From: Nocardioides sp. InS609-2
Lineage (GTDB): Bacteria; Actinomycetota; Actinomycetes; Propionibacteriales; Nocardioidaceae
Direction of reading: 5' to 3'
Length of the DNA stretch: 64,000 nucleotides
Assembly (NCBI RefSeq): GCF_023208195.1
Contig: NZ_CP060034.1
Location: 248,001 to 312,000, forward strand
The notes under the pieces: generated by a model
What the model saw: the letters and a program-made list of their open reading frames with translations, nothing else
Databases searched by the model: none
Told to the model about the DNA's origin: nothing
Program-made: the position numbers and the translations under genes
Shown here: positions 57,650-64,000 of the stretch, in pieces
How the letters are laid out: each line of letters starts with the position of its first letter
How positions within the stretch are numbered: position 1 is the stretch's first letter

Positions 57650-59179
57650 ATGACGACCACGACCACGACCACGATCATGCATTGGGCGGCCGGCGTGCCG
57701 TTCGCCGGGAGCAGCGACCGGACCGCTCCGGTTACCAACCCCGCTACCGGTCAAGTGACGGGTGAGCTCGCCCTCGCCTCGCGCCAGGACGCCGACCACG
57801 TGATCGCCGCCGCTAGCGCCGCGGCCGCCTCGTGGGGCCGTACGTCACTGGCCCGCCGTACCCAGGTGCTGTTCGCGTTCCGTGAGCTGCTGAACTCCCG
57901 GAAGGGGGAGCTCGCCGAGATCATCACGTCCGAGCACGGCAAGGTCCGCTCGGATGCGATGGGTGAGATCTCGCGCGGTCAGGACGTCGTCGAGTTCGCG
58001 TGCGGCATCTCGCACCTGCTCAAGGGCGGCCATTCCGAGTCGGTGTCGACCGGCGTAGACGTGCACTCCAAGCGCGACCCGCTGGGCGTCGTCGGCATCA
58101 TCGCACCGTTCAACTTCCCGGCCATGGTTCCGATGTGGTTCTTCCCGATCGCGATCGCTGCCGGCAACAGCGTCGTGCTCAAGCCGAGCGAGAAGGACCC
58201 GTCCGCGTCGCTGTGGCTGGCCGAGCTCTGGAAGGAGGCCGGCCTCCCCGACGGCGTCTTCAACGTGCTGCAGGGCGACAAGGTCGCCGTCGACGCGCTG
58301 TTGGAAAGCCCCGAGGTGCAGGCGATCAGCTTCGTCGGCTCCACGCCGATCGCGCAGTACGTCTACGAGAACGCCTCCAGGAACGGCAAGCGGGTCCAGG
58401 CCCTCGGCGGCGCCAAGAACCACATGGTCGTCCTGCCCGACGCAGACCTCGACCTGGCCGCGGACTCTGCGGTCAACGCGGGCTACGGCAGTGCCGGCGA
58501 GCGCTGCATGGCGATCAGCGTGCTCGTCGCTGTCGGCTCCGTGGCCGACGAACTCGTCGCTCGTATCGCCGATCGCACGCACACGCTGGTCACCGGCGAC
58601 GGCAACCCGTCCGACGGCAGCGGCGAGGCCGACATGGGGCCGCTCGTCACGAAGGATCATCGCGACAAGGTTGCGTCGTTCATCGACTCCGGCGAGCGGC
58701 AGGGCGCCAAGGTCGTCGTGGACGGCCGCGAGGTGAAGGCCCGCGGTGCGGCCGACGGCTTCTGGCTCGGCCCGACCCTGTTCGACCACGTCACCCCCGA
58801 CATGGAGATCTACCGTGAGGAGATCTTCGGTCCGGTGCTCTCCGTCGTGCGCGTGGAGACCTATGAGGAGGCAGTGGCACTGATCAACGCGAATCCCTAC
58901 GGCAACGGCACCGCGATCTTCACCAATGACGGCGGAGCCGCCCGACGATTCGAGGCCGACGTCCACGTCGGCATGATCGGTGTCAACGTGCCCATCCCGG
59001 TGCCCGTCGCCTACTACTCGTTCGGTGGCTGGAAGCGATCGCTCATGGGGGACACCCACGCTCACGGCACCGAGGGGGTGCACTTCTTCACCCGCGGCAA
59101 GGTCGTCACCACCCGGTGGGTCGACCCTGCCAACCGTCCCGAAGGTGGGCTCGAGCTGGGGTTCCCCCGCAATGACTGA
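57650..59179 (+). CDS. mmsA: CoA-acylating methylmalonate-semialdehyde dehydrogenase
   Basis: The 509-residue enzyme starts at ATG 57650 with an odd poly-Thr run. MmsA hallmarks are NFPAMVPMWFFPIAIAAGNSVVLKPSEKDPSAS, GSTPIAQYVYENAS, LGGAKNHMVVLPDADLD, the nucleophile in GSAGERCMAIS (Cys286) and the C-terminal WKRSLMGDTHAHGTEGVHFFTRGKVVTTRW. It oxidises malonate or methylmalonate semialdehyde to acetyl- or propionyl-CoA. The stop overlaps the aminotransferase start by eight bases; together they convert beta-alanine or a related omega-amine through the semialdehyde. Confidence 0.94.
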   Translation: MTTTTTTTIMHWAAGVPFAGSSDRTAPVTNPATGQVTGELALASRQDADHVIAAASAAAASWGRTSLARRTQVLFAFRELLNSRKGELAEIITSEHGKVRSDAMGEISRGQDVVEFACGISHLLKGGHSESVSTGVDVHSKRDPLGVVGIIAPFNFPAMVPMWFFPIAIAAGNSVVLKPSEKDPSASLWLAELWKEAGLPDGVFNVLQGDKVAVDALLESPEVQAISFVGSTPIAQYVYENASRNGKRVQALGGAKNHMVVLPDADLDLAADSAVNAGYGSAGERCMAISVLVAVGSVADELVARIADRTHTLVTGDGNPSDGSGEADMGPLVTKDHRDKVASFIDSGERQGAKVVVDGREVKARGAADGFWLGPTLFDHVTPDMEIYREEIFGPVLSVVRVETYEEAVALINANPYGNGTAIFTNDGGAARRFEADVHVGMIGVNVPIPVPVAYYSFGGWKRSLMGDTHAHGTEGVHFFTRGKVVTTRWVDPANRPEGGLELGFPRND

Positions 59180-60533
59180 GACCACGACGACCGGCACGGA
59201 TCTCACGCCCATGACCGCAGAGTCCGCCTACGAGCTCGACCGTAAGCACGTCTTCCACTCCTGGTCCGCCCAGGCCCAGATCAGGCCGATGGTCATCACC
59301 AAGGCCGAGGGCTCCTACATCTGGGACCAGGACGACAACCGGCTGCTGGACTTCACGTCGCAGCTCGTCTTCACCAACCTCGGCCACCAGCATCCACGCA
59401 TCGTCCGGGCGATCCAGGAGCAGGCGGCCACGCTGTGCACCGTCGCCCCGCAGCACGCCAACGCGACGCGGTCCGAGGCTGCGCGGCTCATCGCGAGCCA
59501 CACGCCCGAGGGGCTGGACCGGATCTTCTTCACCAACGGCGGCGCGGACGCCAACGAGCACGCCGTGCGGATGGCGCGACTGCACACCGGCCGGCCCAAG
59601 GTGCTGTCGGCATATCGTTCCTACCACGGCGGCACCCAGTTGGCGATCAACCTGACCGGCGACCAGCGGCGCTGGGCCAACGACGTCGGCTCCAGCGGCA
59701 CGGTGCACTTCTTCGGGCCGTTCGCCTACCGCAGCCCGTTTCACTCCACCTCCGTCGAGGAGGAGTGCTCGCGGGCGCTGGAGCACTTGGAGCAGGTGAT
59801 CCTGTTCGAGGGCGCAGACACGTTCGCGGCTCTCGTGCTGGAGTCGATCCCGGGTACGGCGGGCGTGCTCCTGCCGCCGCCGGGCTACCTACGTGGTGTG
59901 CGTGAGTTGTGCGACCGTTATCGGATCCTGATGATTGTCGACGAGGTGATGGCGGGGTTCGGGAGGGCCGGCCGCTGGTTCGCCGTCGAGCTCGACGGTG
60001 TCGTGCCCGACCTGCTGACGTTCGCCAAGGGCGTGAACTCAGGCTACGTCCCGCTCGGCGGTGTCGCGATCAGCGAACCGGTCGCAGCGACGTTCGCCGA
60101 TCGCGCGTACCCCGGCGGGCTGACCTACTCCGGCCATCCGCTGGCGTGCGCCGCCGTCGTCGCCACCATCCGCGCGATGGAAGACGACCGCATCGTCGAG
60201 CACGCCGCTGCGCTCGGGGAGGAGGTGTTCCGCCCCCGGCTGCAGCACCTGGCAGACCGCGACCCGTGGGTCGGCGAGGTGCGCGGTGTCGGTGCGTTCT
60301 GGGCCGTCGAACTTGTGGCCGACCAGGACACCCGCGAACCCCTCGCCGCGTATCCCGGCAGCAGCCCGGCGATGGCGGCCGTCGTCGCCGCCTGCAAGAA
60401 GCGCGGGCTTCTCCCGCTGGCCAACGTCAACCGCATCCACCTGGTCCCGCCCCTCACCGCGACGGCCAGCCAGGTTAGCCAGGCGATCGAGGTGCTCGGC
60501 GAGGCGCTGGGCGAGGCACGGGACAGGTCATGA
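59172..60533 (+). CDS. Class III (omega-) aminotransferase
   Basis: The 453-residue enzyme starts at ATG 59172. It has the PLP-dependent class III features DFTSQLVFTNLGHQHPRIV, FFTNGGADANEHAVRMAR, SYHGGTQLAINLTGD, LILMIVDEVMAGFGR-type acid motif and the PLP Lys in TFAKGVNSGY (Lys286), followed by LTYSGHPLACAA. Coupling to mmsA and PucR control suggest beta-alanine or 3-aminoisobutyrate:2-oxoacid transamination, perhaps in pyrimidine or polyamine breakdown. Confidence 0.92.
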   Translation: MTETTTTGTDLTPMTAESAYELDRKHVFHSWSAQAQIRPMVITKAEGSYIWDQDDNRLLDFTSQLVFTNLGHQHPRIVRAIQEQAATLCTVAPQHANATRSEAARLIASHTPEGLDRIFFTNGGADANEHAVRMARLHTGRPKVLSAYRSYHGGTQLAINLTGDQRRWANDVGSSGTVHFFGPFAYRSPFHSTSVEEECSRALEHLEQVILFEGADTFAALVLESIPGTAGVLLPPPGYLRGVRELCDRYRILMIVDEVMAGFGRAGRWFAVELDGVVPDLLTFAKGVNSGYVPLGGVAISEPVAATFADRAYPGGLTYSGHPLACAAVVATIRAMEDDRIVEHAAALGEEVFRPRLQHLADRDPWVGEVRGVGAFWAVELVADQDTREPLAAYPGSSPAMAAVVAACKKRGLLPLANVNRIHLVPPLTATASQVSQAIEVLGEALGEARDRS

Positions 60534-60637
60534 CGACACGGGTCCTTGCCCGCTGATGCGGCCACGGTCGACGTCGGGGCCCGCGCCCAGGACGGGCTGC
60601 GCGGAAGTTCTTGTTCAACGGGGCCCGAGCGGATCTC

Positions 60638-61105
60638 CTAGGCGTATGGCGGGCTCGACAGGGCTATGACTTCTGCTTGCTCGGCGTGCGGGTTCGTGAT
60701 TGATTGCAGCAGAATCGATTCACAGGCAAGGGAGTCGCCGCGCTCCAGGACGAACTCCTCGTCGGCGACCCGCACGCTGACACCTTGGCCGCCCACGACG
60801 AGGATGACCGTCTCGGCGTTCGCTTCGATGTCGACGTCAGAGGGACCCACAGAGGAGCGATGCGGGATCACACACCAGGTCGCTTCGACGACTTGGGGGG
60901 CATGGGTCACGGCGCGCAGGAGGGATCCAGCTGCCCCCGTTTCCCAGACTGCTTCCTCGGTCCGTACGACGCGCGCGCTGGGTAGTGGAGCAGGGTCGAA
61001 GAGTTCGGCGACCAGGACTCCCAAGGCGTCCGCGAGACGACGGAGTGTCGCGACGCTGGCATTGGTGCGTCCGGCCTCGAGCTGGCTGACGAAGCTTGCC
61101 GTCAC
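60638..61105 (-). pseudogene. XRE-cupin regulator lacking its first DNA-binding helices
   Basis: The frame begins at GTG 61105 in the middle of the helix-turn-helix ([30 protein letters not shown]), then has a cupin domain (VILVVGGQGVSVRVADEEFVLERGDSLACESILLQSITNP). About 25 N-terminal residues normally precede this point. The upstream frame (ARVGV) is open to a TAA near 61170 but has no start, and TauE-like coding DNA begins on the other strand. The gene is therefore 5'-truncated at a junction near 61130. Confidence 0.6.
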
Positions 61106-61173
61106 GCCGACCCTGGCAGGTTGCTTGGCGGCGTGGTGCCCCTCGTTGTCGATACGTGGTGCTTACCGGCGGC

Positions 61174-61360
61174 GATTCATGGCACCGGCAGGACCTACGG
61201 CGCCGCCCTCGCCGTCCACCGGTCCTTCGTGATCGCGATGGCGCTCGGCTCGGTTGCGGGGACCATCGTCGGGGGACTGCTCCTCAACACGGTCCCCAGC
61301 GCGGTGCTCATCCCCTTCCTCGCAGCCCTTCTCCTGCTCGCCTCGGTAGAGTTTGGCAAC
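61174..61360 (+). pseudogene. TauE/SafE-type transporter C-terminal fragment
   Basis: [54 protein letters not shown] is typical of the last two membrane helices of TauE/SafE sulfite-exporter family proteins. There is no start, and the frame merely runs on into the APC permease. It is a leftover of a larger gene. Confidence 0.55.
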
Positions 61361-61459
61361 ACGAGTAAACGAGGACCTGCCTGCATCCACCGGTCGAGGT
61401 TGAGCGTGGAGGGGTTGCCAGGGACGCGTCCGGCGACGCGACCTACTCTTCTGGACGTG

Positions 61460-63409
61460 ATGAACGTCCGCGACCGCAGTCGCTTCCGCACTTGGTTCTT
61501 CCAGGCCGAGCAGCAGCCCGACCCGGGCGGGTTCTACGAGAGCGAGTCCGCGGCTACCAGTCACCAGCACGTGAAGCCGTGGTGGAAGGTCATGTGCCTG
61601 ACCGGCGTGGACTACTTCTCCACCCTGGGCTACCAGCCCGGTATCGCCGCCCTCGCAGCGGGTGCGCTGGCCCCCGTCGCCACCCTCGTCCTCGTCCTGG
61701 TGACCTTGTTCGGGGCATTGCCGATGTACCGCCGGGTCGCAGCCGAGAGCCCCCACGGTGACGGCAGCCTGTCCATGCTGGAGCGGCTGCTGTCGTACTG
61801 GCCCAGCAAACTCCTCGTCCTCGCCCTCATCGGGTTTGTCGCCACCGGGTTCATCATCACCATCACCCTCTCGGCAGCTGACGCGAGCGCTCACCTGGTC
61901 GAGAACCCGTTCCTGACCGACGCCTTGCACGGGCGCGAGGTCGTCATCACCCTCGTGCTGCTGGCTGCGTTGGCGGCGGTGTTCCTCAAGGGTTTCGGTG
62001 AAGCCATCGGTATCGCCGTCGTCCTCGTGGTCGTCTACATCGGTCTGAGCGCCGTCGTCGTCGTGGACGGGTTCGTCCGGGTCCTCGCGAACCCCTCCAC
62101 GTTCTCGGACTGGACCACATTGGTCACCGACGCCCACTCTTCACCGCTGGCCATCTTCGGAGCCTCTCTCCTGGTATTCCCAGCATTGGCGCTGGGCCTG
62201 TCCGGATTCGAGACCGGCGTCGTGGTGATGCCGCTGGTCAAGGGAGACGCCACCGACACCCCTGCAGAGCCCACGGGACGTATCCGCAACACTCGCAAGC
62301 TGCTGACCACCGCGGCTCTGATCATGAGCGTCATGCTGCTGGGCTCCGCGATGGTCACCACGTTGCTGATCCCGGCAGCGGAGTTCGAACCGGGCGGTGA
62401 AGCAAACGGAAGGGCTCTGGCCTATCTGGCCCACGAGTTCCTCGGCGATGGTTTCGGCACCGTCTACGACATCGCCACCATCGGCATCCTCTGGTTCGCC
62501 GGTGCATCCGCGATGGCGGGGCTGCTCAACATCGTGCCTCGCTACCTGCCCCGGTACGGGATGGCGCCGGACTGGGCCCGCGCGACCCGGCCCCTGGTCG
62601 TTGTCTTCACCGTCATCGCAGCCCTCGTCACCATCGCCTTCAGGGCAGACGTCGACGCCCAGGCCGGGGCCTACGCCACTGGTGTGCTCGCTCTCATGAC
62701 CTCCGCGGCGGTCGCTGTCACGCTGACCGAATGGCGTCGCGGACACCGCAAGGCCGGAGCCTTCTTCGGGATCGTCGCGGCCGTGTTCGTCTACACGATC
62801 TCGGTGACCATCATCGACCGGCCCGAGGGACTCCTCATCGCGCTGGTGTTCATTGCGCTGATCCTGATCCTGTCGGTGGTCTCCCGGATCGCCCGCAGCA
62901 CCGAGCTGCGCGTTCAACAGGTCACCTTCGACCCCGCGGCGGAGGAACTGCTCGACGAGGTGCTCGTCGTGAACGCGCCCGTGCGGTTCATCGCGAACAA
63001 GGTGCAGGCCGGGGACGACGTCGAGTACGTCGAGAAGTCCCTCGACGTACGGATGGACAACCACCTCGACGCCGCCGAGACAGCAGTGTTTCTCGAGGTG
63101 ACCGTCACCGACGCCAGCGAGTTCTCCACCCACGTCGAAGTCACCGCAGCCCGTATCGGTACCCACCGGGTCCTCAGGGCCACCGGCCCCAGCGTCCCGA
63201 ACGTACTTGCCGCCGTCCTCCTGGCAGTGAGCGACAGGGACGACATGCCCTCCCACATCTACTTCGAGTGGAGCGAGCGGGCACCAGGTCAGAACGCCCT
63301 GCGGTTCCTGTTCGCAGGTGAGGGAGACGTGCCTCCACTGACCCACGAGATCCTGCGCCGTGCCGAGTCCGACCCCGAGAAGCGCCCAATGGTGCACGTC
63401 GGCGGCTGA
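61460..63409 (+). CDS. APC superfamily permease with large cytosolic C-terminus
   Basis: I start at ATG 61460; the longer frame upstream is TauE scrap. The 649-residue protein opens with a ~60-residue cytosolic region, then [31 protein letters not shown], the first helix signature of this amino-acid-permease-like branch, and about 12 membrane helices to about residue 480. The soluble tail ([67 protein letters not shown]) is alpha/beta and may be regulatory, as in KUP-like transporters. Substrate unknown; potassium or amino acid are both possible. Confidence 0.85.
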   Translation: MNVRDRSRFRTWFFQAEQQPDPGGFYESESAATSHQHVKPWWKVMCLTGVDYFSTLGYQPGIAALAAGALAPVATLVLVLVTLFGALPMYRRVAAESPHGDGSLSMLERLLSYWPSKLLVLALIGFVATGFIITITLSAADASAHLVENPFLTDALHGREVVITLVLLAALAAVFLKGFGEAIGIAVVLVVVYIGLSAVVVVDGFVRVLANPSTFSDWTTLVTDAHSSPLAIFGASLLVFPALALGLSGFETGVVVMPLVKGDATDTPAEPTGRIRNTRKLLTTAALIMSVMLLGSAMVTTLLIPAAEFEPGGEANGRALAYLAHEFLGDGFGTVYDIATIGILWFAGASAMAGLLNIVPRYLPRYGMAPDWARATRPLVVVFTVIAALVTIAFRADVDAQAGAYATGVLALMTSAAVAVTLTEWRRGHRKAGAFFGIVAAVFVYTISVTIIDRPEGLLIALVFIALILILSVVSRIARSTELRVQQVTFDPAAEELLDEVLVVNAPVRFIANKVQAGDDVEYVEKSLDVRMDNHLDAAETAVFLEVTVTDASEFSTHVEVTAARIGTHRVLRATGPSVPNVLAAVLLAVSDRDDMPSHIYFEWSERAPGQNALRFLFAGEGDVPPLTHEILRRAESDPEKRPMVHVGG

Positions 63410-63474
63410 CCCGGCCTCCGGCGTACCAGAGCACGCGCGGTCGACCAGAACGACCAGAAGGGCAAACTCAAGTC

Positions 63475-64000
63475 ATGCTGCACATGCGGATCACCACACC
63501 CTCAGACCTCACCGAACAAGTCCTGGCGGTCTTCACCGACGACCCCGCAGTCAGCAACCTCTCGGTCCTCCGGGGTGTCTCGGTGCAACCGGCAGGCGAC
63601 CTCGTCTTGGCCGACGTCGCCCGCGAAGCTGCCAACGAGGTCGTCGACCAGCTCGACGCCCTCGGGCTCCCCCAGAGCGGCACCATTCACGTCGAACCAG
63701 TCACGACCTGGGTGTCGAAGGCCGGTTTCGACGCGGAACGCCACACCCCTGGCTCCAGCGCCGACGCCGTGGTCTGGGCAGACGTGACCCAACGCGCATA
63801 TGAGGAGTCCGAGCTCAACTGGACGTACCTGGCGTTCATGACACTGGCGACGCTGCTTGCCTCCATCGCCGTCGTCGTGGACTCCCAGGTCCTGGTCATC
63901 GGGGCGATGGTGCTCGGCCCGGAATTCGTAGCCATCGCCGCCCTCGGCCTCGCCCTGGTTAGACGACGCGGCACCCTCTTCGGGTTGGCTGCGCGCACCC
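63475..64000 (+). CDS. DUF389 family membrane protein (partial)
   Basis: The gene starts at ATG 63475 and is open to the right edge (175 codons seen). A soluble start (RITTPSDLTEQVLAVFTDDPAVSNLSVLRGVSVQP, VVDQLDALGLPQSGTIHVEPV) is followed by the DUF389 membrane part: ESELNWTYLAFMTLATLLASIAVVVDSQVLVIGAMVLGPEFVAIAALGLALVRR. The family is uncharacterised and polytopic. It follows the APC permease by 65 bases on the same strand and may share its transcript. Confidence 0.85.
   Translation, partial: MLHMRITTPSDLTEQVLAVFTDDPAVSNLSVLRGVSVQPAGDLVLADVAREAANEVVDQLDALGLPQSGTIHVEPVTTWVSKAGFDAERHTPGSSADAVVWADVTQRAYEESELNWTYLAFMTLATLLASIAVVVDSQVLVIGAMVLGPEFVAIAALGLALVRRRGTLFGLAART

Noticed and set aside
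1..64000. CRISPR array, rRNA or complete tRNA gene
   Set aside because: No regularly spaced direct repeats, rRNA-like stretches or full cloverleafs were seen; only two tRNA 3'-end fragments.

Overview
The window is high-GC DNA with strong G/C third-position bias, frequent GTG starts and many ATGA/GTGA gene overlaps. This suits an actinobacterium, perhaps a Nocardioides-like soil or aquatic member; that placement is an impression from gene content, as no rRNA or complete tRNA is present. It looks like an accessory or plastic region: three identical-length IS1380-family copies, one IS630 element, remnants of IS481, IS110 and IS3 elements, two tRNA 3'-end-like scars, and about ten genes broken by frameshifts, nonsense codons or internal deletions.

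Layout. 1-1.9 kb: scrap (HNH endonuclease, IS110, pRiA4b ORF-3 fragments). 1.9-6.0 kb: DUF4389 membrane protein, an MMPL/hydrolase chimera and an intact NarL-type two-component system. 6.6-8.3 kb: ABC-2 exporter. 8.4-10.1 kb: IS1380 copy 1. 10.1-14.1 kb: a frameshifted paralogous two-component system, a membrane protein, a lactococcin-972-like secreted peptide and IS481 scrap. 14.3-21.2 kb: SelD-associated-type flavoprotein, YeeE/YedE transporter, glutaredoxin-DUF427 fusion, methyltransferase, then an overlapping ECF sigma/anti-sigma/flavoprotein disulfide reductase operon. 21.2-26.7 kb: CDP-alcohol phosphatidyltransferase and TVP38 protein divergent from an YnjB/YnjC/YnjD-type ABC importer. 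27.0-29.7 kb: overlapping DoxD-like, TusA-like, DsrE-like and TusA/radical SAM genes. 30-36.3 kb: hydrolase-OsmC, an AhpD-like gene split by IS1380 copy 2, Crp/Fnr regulator, broken disulfide reductase and DUF427, nearly all overlapping. 36.4-41.4 kb: CcdA and TlpA divergent from DUF3179, radical SAM and HAD genes. 41.6-46.7 kb: broken nnrE, IS1380 copy 3, an AhpD-like gene and Crp/Fnr gene sharing a dyad operator, broken patatin and peroxiredoxin-like genes. 47.1-49.5 kb: a mer-like operon with a textbook MerR-type promoter. 50.3-55.7 kb: IS630, broken MalT-like regulator, XRE-cupin regulator and CxxC flavoprotein. 56-60.5 kb: PucR regulator divergent from methylmalonate-semialdehyde dehydrogenase and a class III aminotransferase. 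60.6-64 kb: truncated XRE-cupin gene, TauE scrap, APC permease and the start of a DUF389 gene.

Common theme. Many genes concern thiol, sulfur or selenium redox chemistry: five class-I or related flavoproteins, AhpD and OsmC proteins, TusA/DsrE carriers, YeeE, DoxD, glutaredoxin, TlpA and CcdA. The most interesting candidate system is the block at 18.9-29.7 kb. It re-creates, in a different order, much of the uncharacterised Escherichia coli ydjXYZ-ynjABCDEF neighbourhood (TVP38, AhpD-like, SBP, permease, ATPase, sulfurtransferase, CDP-alcohol phosphatidyltransferase) and adds an ECF sigma circuit and a sulfur-carrier/radical SAM operon. Its function is not known to me.
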